64,000 bases of DNA from Lachnospiraceae bacterium (GTDB taxonomy: Bacteria > Bacillota > Clostridia > Lachnospirales > Lachnospiraceae). Under the pieces are notes generated by a model. The model made no database searches and had not been told where the DNA came from. It saw only the letters and a list, made by a program, of their open reading frames with translations. Both the position numbers and the translations under genes were made by a program. The first letter of the stretch is position 1, and each line of letters opens with the position of its first letter. Location: positions 1-64,000 of the forward strand of contig JAAWAV010000053.1 of assembly GCA_022792335.1 (NCBI GenBank), in the 5' to 3' direction. Below, piece by piece: positions 40,271-49,660 of the stretch.

Positions 40271-40299
40271 TTGACATTCTTAATTTTTTAATTTATTAT
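40271..40299 (+). promoter_or_regulatory. Promoter of deoC and the sugar kinase gene
   Basis: -35 TTGACA (40271-40276), 17-bp spacer, -10 TATTAT (40294-40299). Confidence 0.82.
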
Positions 40300-40320
40300 G
40301 TAATTACATAATTACATAAT
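40295..40320. promoter_or_regulatory. GntR operator overlapping the deoC promoter
   Basis: ATTATGTAATTACATAAT (40295-40312) is a perfect 18-bp palindrome covering the -10 box and start site; a second half site, ATTACATAAT, overlaps its right end. The core TGTAATTACA fits HutC-type sites (GT-N-TA-N-AC). Confidence 0.65.
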
Positions 40321-40342
40321 GATATAGAAGGAGGAATGGAAC

Positions 40343-41017
40343 ATGGAACGAAAGGATCTGGTAAAACTCTTTGACCATACATATCTGAAGCCTTATGCCA
40401 CGGAGGAGGATATGGAGAAGTTATGCAGAGAAGCGAAAGAGTACGGCTTTGCCATGGTGGCCGTCAATTCGGTGCAGGCAAAACGGTGCGCAGCGTTTCT
40501 TAAAGGAAGCAGCGTCCACGTGGGGGCGGCCATCAGCTTTCCTCTGGGACAGACGACCATAGAGGCGAAGGTATTTGAAACAAAAAACGCCATAGAAAAC
40601 GGAGCGGATGAAATCGATTATGTGGTGAATCTTACAGAGCTGAAAGAAGGCAACTATGCCTATATTCAGGAAGAAATGCACCAGATCGTGTCAGTATGCC
40701 GGGAGCATGGAGTCATCAGCAAGGTGATTTTTGAAAATTGTTTCCTGAACGAGGAAGAAAAGAGAGCGCTGTGTCGGATCGCTTTGGAAGAGAGGCCGGA
40801 TTATATCAAGACATCCACCGGCTTTGGAACCGGCGGGGCTACTCTGTCAGATGTGAAGCTGATGAAAGAGATGGTGGGGGATGCAGTGAAAGTGAAAGCG
40901 GCGGGAGGGATCCGGGACCTGGATACCTGCCTTGCCATGGTTGAGGCGGGGGCAGAGCGGATCGGCACTTCTGCGTCCATTGCCATTACGGAGGAATTTG
41001 AAAGCCGTCGGAAATAG
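40343..41017 (+). CDS. deoC: Deoxyribose-phosphate aldolase
   Basis: 224 aa, class I aldolase with a TIM barrel. It cleaves 2-deoxyribose 5-phosphate to glyceraldehyde 3-phosphate and acetaldehyde. Motifs: DHTYLKP near the start, [20 protein letters not shown], the Schiff-base Lys in [15 protein letters not shown], and VKAAGGIRD with the second essential Lys. It is followed after 50 bp by an FGGY kinase under the same promoter; this pairing suggests uptake of a free deoxy- or keto-sugar, phosphorylation, then aldol cleavage, rather than classical nucleoside salvage, because no phosphorylase or phosphopentomutase is present. AAGGAGG precedes the ATG. Confidence 0.93.
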   Translation: MERKDLVKLFDHTYLKPYATEEDMEKLCREAKEYGFAMVAVNSVQAKRCAAFLKGSSVHVGAAISFPLGQTTIEAKVFETKNAIENGADEIDYVVNLTELKEGNYAYIQEEMHQIVSVCREHGVISKVIFENCFLNEEEKRALCRIALEERPDYIKTSTGFGTGGATLSDVKLMKEMVGDAVKVKAAGGIRDLDTCLAMVEAGAERIGTSASIAITEEFESRRK

Positions 41018-41067
41018 AGACGCCGGCAGGAATGCATCAGGCAGAGAGACGTAGGGAGAGGGAGAAT

Positions 41068-42591
41068 ATGATGGAGTATTTATTGGCGCATGACCTGGGG
41101 ACTTCGGGGAACAAGGCGACGCTATTTTCGGCAGACGGGAAGTTGATTGACAGCGTGACCAGTCATTACCCGGTGGCTTATTCCAATGGGACCTGGGCGG
41201 AACAAAATCCAGAGGACTGGTGGAGGGCCGTCCTTGAGACGACCAGACTCCTGGCCTCGAAGGTGGATCGGGCGAAGATCGCGGGTGTGTCTTTCAGCGG
41301 CCAGATGATGGGCTGCGTCTGCGTGGACAGGGAAGGGAGGGCTCTGCGGGACGCCATTATCTGGGCGGATATGCGGGCGGTGGAACAGCAGAGAAGAATT
41401 GGGGAACAGATCTCAGAACAGGAGTTTTACCGGCTGACGGGACACCGACTGTCGCCCTCTTACGGCGGACAGAAGTTTATGTGGGTGAAGGAAAATGAGC
41501 CGGAAATTTACCGGGCCACTCACAAAATGCTCAATGCCAAGGATTATGTGATCCTTAAGCTGACCGGAGAATTTGTGACGGAATACACAGATGCCTCCTC
41601 CACCTGCCTGATGGACCTGGATCATCTGGAATGGTCGGATCGACTGTTAGACGCCATGGGAATTGAGGAGAACAAAATGCCAAGGCTCTGCCGCTCCACG
41701 GACATCGCCGGATATGTGACGAAGGAGGCGGCAGAGCTTACAGGGCTTCTTCCGGGGACTCCTGTAGTCTGCGGCGGAGGGGACGGGGTCTGTTCGGCCA
41801 TTGGCACCGGCTGTACCAGGGAGGGGGTGGCCCATAGCAGCATGGGAACCTCGTCGTGGATTTCCATTACCAGTAAACAGGCTATTTATGACGAGGAACA
41901 AAAAACCTTTAACTGGGCCCATATTGTTCCAGGTTACGTACTGCCCACAGGAACCATGCAAAGCGGAGGCGGAGCCTATGCCTGGTACGTGGAGAAGTTC
42001 TGCGATCATGAGCGGGCGATCGCGAAGGAACGGGGCGTGTCTGTCTATACAGTTTTGGAGGAAGCACTTGCCAAAAGCCGTCCAGGCAGCAACGGACTTT
42101 TGTTCCTGCCCTATCTTCTGGGGGAGCGGAGCCCCAGATGGAATCCGGACGCCAGGGCCGGCTTTGTGGGAATCGGCATGGAACATGGGAAAGAGGACTT
42201 CCTTCGCGCTATTCAAGAGGGAGTGGCCCTTAACTTAAATGTGGTTCTTGACACTTTCCGGAAAAAGGGACAGGATATCCGGGAGATGGTGGGCGTGGGC
42301 GGCGGGGCCAAGAGCCTTATCTGGCAGCAGATTTTGGCAGATGTCTATGGAATCCGGATCCAGGTCCCGACCCTGCTTGACGAGGCGACCTCCATGGGAG
42401 CAGCCATTACGGCAGGCGTAGGTATCGGGCTTTTTAAGGATTTTGACGAGGCGGACAAATTCCTGGAAATCAGCCGGAACGTGCAGCCACAGGAAACGGA
42501 ACACGGCCTCTATCACCGCATGGCATCCGTTTTTGACGAGGCGTATCATGCGTTAAAGCCGATTTATGGGAGTTTGAAAAATCTGAGGTAG
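41068..42591 (+). CDS. FGGY-family sugar kinase (xylulokinase-like)
   Basis: 507 aa. Two actin-like domains: phosphate-binding HDLGTSGNKATLF at the N-terminus, GVSFSGQMMG, AIIWADMRA, the VCGGGDGVCSAIG segment, and the C-terminal ATP-site motif GVGGGAKSLIWQQI with LDEATSMGAA. Best general match is XylB-type D-xylulose kinase, but FGGY substrates vary widely; with deoC beside it, a pentulose or deoxysugar is plausible. Two ATGs stand in tandem (41068, 41071) after AGGGAGAGGGAG. It ends the operon before a terminator. Confidence 0.85.
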   Translation: MMEYLLAHDLGTSGNKATLFSADGKLIDSVTSHYPVAYSNGTWAEQNPEDWWRAVLETTRLLASKVDRAKIAGVSFSGQMMGCVCVDREGRALRDAIIWADMRAVEQQRRIGEQISEQEFYRLTGHRLSPSYGGQKFMWVKENEPEIYRATHKMLNAKDYVILKLTGEFVTEYTDASSTCLMDLDHLEWSDRLLDAMGIEENKMPRLCRSTDIAGYVTKEAAELTGLLPGTPVVCGGGDGVCSAIGTGCTREGVAHSSMGTSSWISITSKQAIYDEEQKTFNWAHIVPGYVLPTGTMQSGGGAYAWYVEKFCDHERAIAKERGVSVYTVLEEALAKSRPGSNGLLFLPYLLGERSPRWNPDARAGFVGIGMEHGKEDFLRAIQEGVALNLNVVLDTFRKKGQDIREMVGVGGGAKSLIWQQILADVYGIRIQVPTLLDEATSMGAAITAGVGIGLFKDFDEADKFLEISRNVQPQETEHGLYHRMASVFDEAYHALKPIYGSLKNLR

Positions 42592-42595
42592 GACA

Positions 42596-42635
42596 ACGGA
42601 GCAAAGCCGGAATCAAAGGTTTTGCTCCGTTTTTG
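42596..42635 (+). terminator. Terminator of the deoC operon
   Basis: ACGGAGCAAA/TTTGCTCCGT stem followed by TTTT. Confidence 0.85.
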
Positions 42636-42707
42636 ATTGAGTAAAAGGGAAAGGCGTGATAGGATGTAGACAAAGGAAATGAAGAAAAGATTCAGGAGGA
42701 AGCGCAG

Positions 42708-43175
42708 ATGAGGCGAAGCGACAGAGAGTTAAAAGACAGGGAGCAGATGATTGAGGTTATGAAGAAGTGCGACGTGTGCCGCCTGGCACTGAATGATGAA
42801 GGCTATCCTTATATTCTGCCCTTAAATTTCGGTATGGAGGAAAAAGAAGGGCAGGTTATTTTATATTTCCACGGAGCGGCGGAGGGAAAGAAGTACGAGC
42901 TAATCGAAAAAGACAACCGCGCCAGCTTTGAGATGGACTGCTCCCACGAACTGGCGACAACCTATGGGAAAGACGGTTGTTCCTGTACGATGAAATATGA
43001 AAGCGTCGTCGGGCGGGGCAGGATTGAGCTGGTTTCAGCTCAGGAGAAATATGATGCGCTGCGTATCCTGATGGGGCATTACCATGAAGAGGAGTGTGCA
43101 TTTAACCAGGCAGTCATGTCCCATACGACAGTATTTAAACTGATGGTGGAACAGATGAGCGGAAAGGCGCGGTGA
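42708..43175 (+). CDS. Pyridoxamine 5'-phosphate oxidase-like flavoprotein (NimA-type)
   Basis: 155 aa, split beta-barrel. Opening RRSDRELKDREQMIEVMKKC, then VCRLALNDEGYPYILPLNFG, LYFHGAAEGKKYELI and ASFEMDC match the FMN-binding Nim/PNPOx-like group, some of which reduce nitroimidazoles to harmless amines. Whether it confers resistance cannot be concluded. A cluster of Cys/His (SHELATTYGKDGCSCTMKY) is typical of the group. CAGGAGGAAG lies before the ATG. It stands alone. Confidence 0.82.
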   Translation: MRRSDRELKDREQMIEVMKKCDVCRLALNDEGYPYILPLNFGMEEKEGQVILYFHGAAEGKKYELIEKDNRASFEMDCSHELATTYGKDGCSCTMKYESVVGRGRIELVSAQEKYDALRILMGHYHEEECAFNQAVMSHTTVFKLMVEQMSGKAR

Positions 43176-43283
43176 GAGACCAGCGCTAATTATCCATCCC
43201 CTCTCCCGTATCTTCCTGCCGGATCAGAACGCCGTCACAGTCGAGGGTATAACGGAATATTTGAAGGTATTGATAAAAAGTGG

Positions 43284-43312
43284 TTGCATATTCCCGGAAA
43301 GTGTGCTAGTAT
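43284..43312 (+). promoter_or_regulatory. Promoter of the hom-lysC operon
   Basis: -35 TTGCAT (43284-43289), 17-bp spacer, -10 TAGTAT (43307-43312). Confidence 0.55.
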
Positions 43313-43370
43313 TCTTTGTGGTAAAAACATTTGTGCTTGATAGACGGACGTTTTCGGGGGCGGAGAGGCA

Positions 43371-43814
43371 ATGGCAGAGGACAATCAGTATTATGTAGTC
43401 AGAAGCAAGGCTGTGCCGGATGTGCTTTTGAAGGTCGTGGAGGCGAAGCGCCTTCTGGCTTCCGAACGGGCGTTTTCGGTGCAGGAGGCGACGGATCGGG
43501 TCGGCATCAGCAGGAGTTCTTTCTATAAATATAAGGATGACATCTTTCCATTCCATGATAATGCCAGGGGAAGGACCATCACATTTGTCATGCAGATGGA
43601 TGATGTACCAGGGCTTCTGTCTGCAGTATTAAAGATTATTGCAGATTACAATGGAAATATTCTGACAATTAATCAGACGATTCCCATCAACGGTGTAGCT
43701 TCCCTGACCTTGAGCATCGACGTGCTTCCGATCACCGGGGACACCTCCTCCATGCTGGAGAGGATTGAACAGTTGGAAGGAATCCATTATCTGAAAATAC
43801 TGGGAAGAGAATGA
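43371..43814 (+). CDS. ACT-domain protein of the PheB/UPF0735 type
   Basis: 147 aa. Residues 1-60 contain a helical HTH-like segment (AFSVQEATDRVGISRSSFYKY); residues 65-145 form an ACT domain (VPGLLSAVLKIIADYNGNIL, then SLTLSIDV), which usually binds amino acids. This family precedes homoserine dehydrogenase in many Clostridia and is believed to sense an amino acid, but its mechanism is not established; the older name links it to phenylalanine synthesis in Bacillus. Start ATG follows GGAGAGG. Twelve bp separate it from hom. Confidence 0.83.
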   Translation: MAEDNQYYVVRSKAVPDVLLKVVEAKRLLASERAFSVQEATDRVGISRSSFYKYKDDIFPFHDNARGRTITFVMQMDDVPGLLSAVLKIIADYNGNILTINQTIPINGVASLTLSIDVLPITGDTSSMLERIEQLEGIHYLKILGRE

Positions 43815-43827
43815 GAGGAAAAGATCA

Positions 43828-45036
43828 ATGAAGATTGCAATCATGGGATACGGCACCATCGGTTCCGGCGTGGCGGCTGTGGTAGAGAAAAATGCGGAGA
43901 GTATCGCAAGACGGGTGGGAGAGCCTGTCGAGGTAAAGTATGTGCTGGACCTTCGGGAGTTTCCGGGAGATCCCATTCAGGAAAAGGTGATCCATGACGT
44001 GGACATTTTGGTAAACGATCCGGAGGTTTCCGTGGTGGTGGAGACCATGGGAGGCGTGGAACCGGCCTGTACCTTTGTGAAAAAAGCTTTGGCGGCGGGA
44101 AAATCTGTGACCACCTCCAATAAGGCGCTGGTAGCGAAAAAGGGCACGGAGCTTTTGGACCTGGCAAAGGAGAATCATGTGAGCTTTCTTTTTGAAGCCA
44201 GTGTCGGCGGCGGCATTCCCATCATTCGGCCTCTCAATCAGTGTCTGACGGCGGATGAGATTGTGGAGATTACCGGTATTTTAAACGGTACCACCAATTA
44301 TATGCTGACCAAGATGGACAAAGAGGGCATGACCTTTGACGCAGTGCTTAAGGAGGCTCAGGACAAAGGCTATGCGGAGAAGGACCCCACGGCGGATATT
44401 GAGGGCTTTGACGCGTGCAGAAAGATTGCAATTCTTTCTTCCCTGGCTTATGGAGGCCAGGTGGATTTTGAGGATATTTACACAGAGGGTATTACAAAAA
44501 TTACCGATACGGATTTTAAATATGCCAGAAAAATGGGAACTTCGATCAAGCTGTTTGGCACCAGCAGACGGGATGGAGACAAATTCCACGCCATGGTGGC
44601 GCCGGTGATGATCGACGAGTCCCACCCGCTTTATGCTGTGAACGATGTGTTTAACGGGATCATGGTGGAAGGGAATATGGTGGATAAGTTAATGTTCTAC
44701 GGACGGGGTGCAGGAAGCCTTCCCACCGCCAGCGCAGTGGTGGCCGACGTGGTGGAGATGGCGAAGAATCCCGGAAAGACTTTGGTGACAAGCTGGAGTA
44801 CGAAGAAACTTCCTCTTGCAGATAAAGGCGCTTGGGAGAGGCGGTTCTTTGTCCGGGTGTCAGGCGGCGCAGAGAAAAAGGCTCAAGTAGAGGCAGCCTT
44901 CGGTCCGGTGACATATATTGAATTAGAAGGGCTTTCGGAATTTGCCTTTGTGACGCCTGTCATGAAAGAAGCGGCCTACGAGGAAAAGGCGGCGAAGGTG
45001 GACGGTATATGTTCCATGATTCGGATGGACGTGTGA
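43828..45036 (+). CDS. hom: Homoserine dehydrogenase
   Basis: 402 aa. It reduces aspartate semialdehyde to homoserine with NAD(P)H, on the way to threonine and methionine. N-terminal nucleotide-binding motif IMGYGTIGSGVAAVV, then TSNKALVAKKG, the catalytic region GGGIPIIRPL, LNGTTNYML, GYAEKDPTADIEG and the Lys/Asp pair in CRKIAIL. The C-terminal ACT domain (FFVRVSGGAEKKAQVEAAFG) gives feedback inhibition by threonine in relatives. It lies between the ACT regulator and aspartate kinase, a common operon. Confidence 0.94.
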   Translation: MKIAIMGYGTIGSGVAAVVEKNAESIARRVGEPVEVKYVLDLREFPGDPIQEKVIHDVDILVNDPEVSVVVETMGGVEPACTFVKKALAAGKSVTTSNKALVAKKGTELLDLAKENHVSFLFEASVGGGIPIIRPLNQCLTADEIVEITGILNGTTNYMLTKMDKEGMTFDAVLKEAQDKGYAEKDPTADIEGFDACRKIAILSSLAYGGQVDFEDIYTEGITKITDTDFKYARKMGTSIKLFGTSRRDGDKFHAMVAPVMIDESHPLYAVNDVFNGIMVEGNMVDKLMFYGRGAGSLPTASAVVADVVEMAKNPGKTLVTSWSTKKLPLADKGAWERRFFVRVSGGAEKKAQVEAAFGPVTYIELEGLSEFAFVTPVMKEAAYEEKAAKVDGICSMIRMDV

Positions 45037-45131
45037 GGAAGCGGAAATACTCTATGAGTTTCCGTGTTTCTGGCAGTGACAAAAATGCGGAAACTTAAAT
45101 GAAAGTCTATATGCATAAGCAGGAGGAGAAT

Positions 45132-46343
45132 ATGTTAGTTGTGAAGAAATTCGGCGGCAGTTCTGTTGCCGACAAGGAGAGAATCTTCAATGTGGCGAAC
45201 CGCTGCGCCGAGGATTACCGGAAAGGCAACGACGTGGTGGTGGTTTTGTCAGCCATGGGAAAGACCACGGACAGTCTGATCGCCCAGGCGAACGAGATTA
45301 ATCCGAACCCGCCAAAGAGAGAAATGGACATGCTTTTGGCGACAGGGGAACAGATGTCGGTGGCTTATATGGCCATGGCATTTGCCGCTATGAACATCCC
45401 CGCCATTTCCCTCAATGCATTTCAGGTGGCGATGCACACCTCGTCGGCTTATACCAATGCGAGGCTGAAACGAATCGATACGGAGAGGATTCGCAATGAA
45501 CTGGACGGCAGAAAGATCGTCATCGTGACCGGTTTCCAGGGTGTGAACCGTCACGACGATTTCACGACACTGGGAAGAGGCGGTTCCGATACGACGGCGG
45601 TAGCTCTGGCGGCGGCTCTCCATGCAGACGCCTGCGAGATCTATACGGATGTGGAAGGCGTCTATACGGCGGATCCCAGAATCGTGCCCAATGCCAGAAA
45701 GATGAGCGAAGTGACTTACGACGAGATGCTGGAATTTGCGTCTCTTGGCGCCAAGGTGCTTCATAATCGGTCGGTGGAAATGGCGAAAAAATACGGCGTA
45801 CAGCTTGTGGTGCGCTCCAGCTTAAATTATGCGGAAGGAACTGTTGTTAAGGAGGAGACAAAAATGGAAAGAATGATCGTAAGCGGCGTCGCTTCGGATT
45901 TAAATACGGCAAGGATTTCAGTCATCGGCGTGAAGGATGAGCCGGGTATCGCCTTTAAACTGTTCAATTACCTGGCGGCAAAGAATATTAACATTGATAT
46001 TATTTTGCAGTCAGTGGCCCGCGACGGGAGACGGGACATTGCCTTTACGGTGCCGAAAACGGAGCTTAAGGAGGCCGTGGCCATCATCGAAGAGCACAAA
46101 GACAGCTTTACAGCCAATTCCTTCGTATATAATGACCATGTGGCGAAGGTTTCCATTATCGGCGCCGGAATGACCTCCAATCCAGGTGTGGCGGCGAAAA
46201 TGTTTGAGGCCCTGTATGGAGCGAATATCAACATCCAGATGATCTCCACCTCTGAGATCCGCATTACGGTTCTCATTGACGAGAACGATGTGAACCGGGC
46301 CATGAGAGCCATCCATGATAAGTTTGATCTGGCAGACGACTAA
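45132..46343 (+). CDS. lysC: Aspartate kinase
   Basis: 403 aa. It phosphorylates aspartate, the first step to lysine, threonine and methionine. The N-terminal kinase domain opens KKFGGSSVADKERI and holds VTGFQGVNRHDDFTTLGRGG and GVYTADPRIVPNA; two ACT domains follow (ISVIGVKDEPGIAFKLFNYL and VSIIGAGMTSNPGVAAKMFE), the regulatory pair. An internal ATG near 45864, after TAAGGAGG, begins VSGVASDLN-containing sequence; it could start the separate beta subunit, as in the Bacillus lysC in-frame gene. ATG 45132 has CAGGAGGAG upstream. 95 bp separate it from hom. Confidence 0.94.
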   Translation: MLVVKKFGGSSVADKERIFNVANRCAEDYRKGNDVVVVLSAMGKTTDSLIAQANEINPNPPKREMDMLLATGEQMSVAYMAMAFAAMNIPAISLNAFQVAMHTSSAYTNARLKRIDTERIRNELDGRKIVIVTGFQGVNRHDDFTTLGRGGSDTTAVALAAALHADACEIYTDVEGVYTADPRIVPNARKMSEVTYDEMLEFASLGAKVLHNRSVEMAKKYGVQLVVRSSLNYAEGTVVKEETKMERMIVSGVASDLNTARISVIGVKDEPGIAFKLFNYLAAKNINIDIILQSVARDGRRDIAFTVPKTELKEAVAIIEEHKDSFTANSFVYNDHVAKVSIIGAGMTSNPGVAAKMFEALYGANINIQMISTSEIRITVLIDENDVNRAMRAIHDKFDLADD

Positions 46344-46410
46344 TCGGACGGCATGGAAAGGAAAGGCGCTGTGACCGGAAGCAGACAGATCCGGAAACGG
46401 CGGCGGTAGG

Positions 46411-46854
46411 ATGATGACGGATAAGAACAGTACGGAACAGACCTTATACAGGCTGGGGCTGGCGGCTATCCTTGTGGTAGCCGCCGTCCTGTTTTTGGTG
46501 AAATGGTTTCAGATTCCCCTTGGCGGACCGCTGTTTGCCTGCCCCATCTATTCTCTGACAGGATTTTTCTGTCCGGGGTGCGGCGGAACCAGGGCTTTTC
46601 GCTTATTGTTTCAGGGGAAAATCTGGCAGAGCGTACTTTGCCACCCGCTGGTGCTCTACGGGCTGACCCTGTATCTTCTGTTCATGGGAAGCCATACCTT
46701 GAAAATTTTTACCCATGGGAAAATAAAGGGGTTTGCTTATCGGCATATTTATATTAAAATAGCAGTAGCGTGTTTGATTCTGAATGTGCTGGTGAAAAAC
46801 CTGGCGTGGATATTCTGGCGGGTAAACCTGGTGGAATGGGCGGCAGGGCTTTGA
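46411..46854 (+). CDS. DUF2752 membrane protein
   Basis: 147 aa with three to four helices (LGLAAILVVAAVLFLV, LVLYGLTLYLLFMGSH, IKIAVACLILNVLVKNLAW). The diagnostic loop CPIYSLTGFFCPGCGGTRA defines DUF2752, a small family of unknown function whose Cys pair might bind metal or be redox-active. Two ATGs stand in tandem at 46411 and 46414. It sits 67 bp after lysC and runs almost into the tex leader. Confidence 0.8.
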   Translation: MMTDKNSTEQTLYRLGLAAILVVAAVLFLVKWFQIPLGGPLFACPIYSLTGFFCPGCGGTRAFRLLFQGKIWQSVLCHPLVLYGLTLYLLFMGSHTLKIFTHGKIKGFAYRHIYIKIAVACLILNVLVKNLAWIFWRVNLVEWAAGL

Positions 46855-46904
46855 GCAGACCTTCGGGATGGACGCGGGAATCCGTGAAATTTGGGAGGAG
46901 ATTT

Positions 46905-49052
46905 ATGGACATTATTGAGGCGCTTGCCGAAGAGCTTCAGATTAAAAAAAGCCAGGCCGAGGCAGCGGTAGGATTAATCGACGAGGGAAATACGATCCCT
47001 TTCATCGCCCGTTACCGGAAGGAGATGACTGGTTCTTTAAATGACGAGGTATTGCGAAATCTGGACGAGAGACTGAAATATCTCCGAAATCTGGAGGAGC
47101 GGAAAGAACAGGTTCTGGAGACGATCCGGGAACAGGGTGCGCTGACAAAGGAACTGGAGGAACAGATCCTTGCGGCGGGGACGCTGGTTTTGGTAGAAGA
47201 TCTGTACCGGCCCTACCGGCCGAAGCGGCGGACCAGGGCGACGGTGGCCAAGGAGAAGGGACTGGAGCCTCTGGCGGATGTCTTGATGCTACAGATGTTA
47301 AAGCAGCCGGCTCTTACGGAGGCGGAACAGTATGTGTCGCCGGAGAAGGGCGTGGAGACGGCGAAAGAGGCGCTCTTGGGGGCAGGAGATATTCTGGCGG
47401 AGCGGATTTCAGACGAAGCAGATTACCGGACCTATATCAGAGAGGCCACCATGGGGAAAGGGCTTTTAAAATCCCAGGCGAAGAATCCGGAGGAGAAATC
47501 TGTCTACGAGATGTATTACGACTACGAGGAACCGCTAAAGAAAACGGCGGGGCACCGGATCCTGGCATTAAACCGGGGAGAAAAGGAAAAATTCCTGACG
47601 GTGAAGGTGGAGGCTCCGGAGGAGGATATTCTCCGATACTTGAAGAAAAAGATCATCGTCCGGGACAACCCCAATACTTCCGGGTTTCTGGAAGAGGTTA
47701 TTGCAGACAGCTATGAGCGTCTGATTGGGCCGGCCATTGAGCGGGAGGTTCGAAACAGCCTGACGGAGGCGGCCGAAGCCGGGGCCGTTCACGTATTTGG
47801 AAAGAATCTGGAACAGCTTCTTATGCAGCCGCCCATTGTGGGACGGGTGGTCCTGGGATGGGATCCGGCCTTTCGGACCGGCTGCAAACTGGCTGTGGTG
47901 GACGAGACGGGAAAGGTATTAGACACGGTGGTCATTTACCCCACGGCGCCCCAGAATAAAGTGACTGAGGCGAAGCGGGTTGTAACAGAACTGATTAAAA
48001 AGTATGGCGTTACTCTGATTTCTGTGGGAAACGGAACAGCTTCGAGAGAATCGGAACAGGTAATCGCATCGCTTCTCAAAGAAATTCCGGAGCTTAAGGT
48101 TCAGTACATTATCGTAAGCGAGGCCGGCGCTTCCGTATATTCGGCCAGCAAACTGGCGACGGAGGAATTTCCGGATTTTGACGTGGCCCAGAGAAGCGCA
48201 GTGTCCATTGCGAGAAGGCTCCAGGATCCACTGGCAGAGCTTGTGAAAATCGATCCCAAATCCATCGGCGTGGGACAGTATCAACACGATATGAACCAGA
48301 AGAATTTGGACGAGGCTCTCACAGCCGTGGTGGAGGATTGCGTCAACCGGGTCGGCGTGGACCTGAATACGGCCTCGGCTTCCCTGCTCTCCTATATTTC
48401 CGGTATCAGCAAGACCGTGGCCAAAAATATTGTAACCTACCGGGAGGAAAACGGCCGCTTCGAGGATCGAAAGCAGCTTCTTAAGGTGGCGAAGCTGGGA
48501 CCAAAGGCTTATGAGCAGTGCGCAGGCTTCATGCGTATTTCGGGAGGAAAGAATCCTCTGGACGCTACGGCCGTTCACCCGGAAAGCTATGGGGCCGTGG
48601 ACATGCTCCTTGGAAAACTGGGCTATGCGAAGGAACAGATCGAGGCCGGGGGCCTGGCTGGTATCAGCAAGAAGGCAGTTCAGAAAAAGAAGCTGGCAGA
48701 CGAGCTTGGAATCGGCGAGATTACTCTGACAGATATCCTTAAGGAACTGGAAAAGCCGGCCAGAGACCCAAGAGACGAGATGCCAAAACCGATTCTTCGT
48801 ACGGATGTCATGGACATAAAAGATTTAAAGCCTGGAATGGTGCTTAAGGGTACTGTGCGAAATGTCATTGATTTCGGCGCCTTCGTGGATATCGGCGTCC
48901 ATCAGGACGGGCTGGTACACATTTCTCAGATCTGCGACCGGTATATCAAGCACCCCCTGGAGGCAGTGAGCGTCGGCGACGTGGTGGAAGTGCAGGTTAT
49001 GAGCGTAGACGTGGACCGAAAACGCATCCAATTGACCATGAAAATACAGTGA
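46905..49052 (+). CDS. tex: Tex-type S1 RNA-binding protein
   Basis: 715 aa. Order: N-terminal Tex helical domain (ALAEELQIKKSQAEAAVGLI, then EGNTIPFIARYRKEMTG), a YqgF/RuvC-like fold (VVLGWDPAFRTGCKLAVVDE), helix-hairpin-helix motifs (LLSYISGISKTVAKNIVTYRE in the sequence), and a C-terminal S1 domain (LKGTVRNVIDFGAFVDIGVH). Tex binds nucleic acid and influences transcription or RNA turnover; its exact role remains open. ATG 46905 has GGGAGGAG at 7 nt; longer in-frame sequence upstream overlaps the DUF2752 gene. Confidence 0.94.
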   Translation: MDIIEALAEELQIKKSQAEAAVGLIDEGNTIPFIARYRKEMTGSLNDEVLRNLDERLKYLRNLEERKEQVLETIREQGALTKELEEQILAAGTLVLVEDLYRPYRPKRRTRATVAKEKGLEPLADVLMLQMLKQPALTEAEQYVSPEKGVETAKEALLGAGDILAERISDEADYRTYIREATMGKGLLKSQAKNPEEKSVYEMYYDYEEPLKKTAGHRILALNRGEKEKFLTVKVEAPEEDILRYLKKKIIVRDNPNTSGFLEEVIADSYERLIGPAIEREVRNSLTEAAEAGAVHVFGKNLEQLLMQPPIVGRVVLGWDPAFRTGCKLAVVDETGKVLDTVVIYPTAPQNKVTEAKRVVTELIKKYGVTLISVGNGTASRESEQVIASLLKEIPELKVQYIIVSEAGASVYSASKLATEEFPDFDVAQRSAVSIARRLQDPLAELVKIDPKSIGVGQYQHDMNQKNLDEALTAVVEDCVNRVGVDLNTASASLLSYISGISKTVAKNIVTYREENGRFEDRKQLLKVAKLGPKAYEQCAGFMRISGGKNPLDATAVHPESYGAVDMLLGKLGYAKEQIEAGGLAGISKKAVQKKKLADELGIGEITLTDILKELEKPARDPRDEMPKPILRTDVMDIKDLKPGMVLKGTVRNVIDFGAFVDIGVHQDGLVHISQICDRYIKHPLEAVSVGDVVEVQVMSVDVDRKRIQLTMKIQ

Positions 49053-49135
49053 GTCCGACGGCCGCATGATTCAGTGTTTGGGAACATCACAGAAGAAAAT
49101 GCGGTTTCTTTCCACACGAAACTTGGAGGAATGAG

Positions 49136-49660
49136 ATGGAGAACAAGAAGTTTGTAACGAGGACGACGGCGACGGATTTGTTCCGGTTCCAGATTTATCA
49201 TATGTATATGGGCGTCATGGGATTTCTTCTGGGGCTTTTGGCGGTGGTGGCCCTGGCGGATCTGATCGGGAATTTCAGCAATATGACGACTGGAACGAGG
49301 GCAATCTGTATCATATTGATTCTCTGGGCGATTGTATTAAATCCGGTCAATATGTACTTCCGGGCCAAGAAGCAGGCGCAGACGGTAGAGCTTTTTAAAA
49401 ATCCCATTGAGCTGGAGATCGATGAAAAGGGGCTTACCATTATCCAGGGAGAAAACGGCGGCTTGGTGGAATGGAAGAATATTACAAAAATTGTGATTTT
49501 AAAAAAGCTGGCGATTTTTTATATGGGAAAGGTGCGGGCGCATCTTCTTCCCCTGGATCAGATTCCGGAGACAGCCGACGAGGCTGTGGAGCTGGTGAAG
49601 AAACATGCGACAGGTATCAAGCTTGTCAACCGGAGAAAGAGCCGGAGGAAACAGGCATGA
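49136..49660 (+). CDS. YcxB-like membrane protein
   Basis: 174 aa. Two adjacent helices (MYMGVMGFLLGLLAVVALAD and AICIILILWAIVLNPVNMYF) precede a soluble PH-like YcxB C-terminal domain (IELEIDEKGLTIIQGENGG, LVEWKNITKIVILKK) and a basic tail. Function unknown. Its stop overlaps the ATG of tsaE (ATGA), so it may be cotranslated with the t6A genes although no functional link is known. TTGGAGG precedes the ATG. Confidence 0.7.
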   Translation: MENKKFVTRTTATDLFRFQIYHMYMGVMGFLLGLLAVVALADLIGNFSNMTTGTRAICIILILWAIVLNPVNMYFRAKKQAQTVELFKNPIELEIDEKGLTIIQGENGGLVEWKNITKIVILKKLAIFYMGKVRAHLLPLDQIPETADEAVELVKKHATGIKLVNRRKSRRKQA

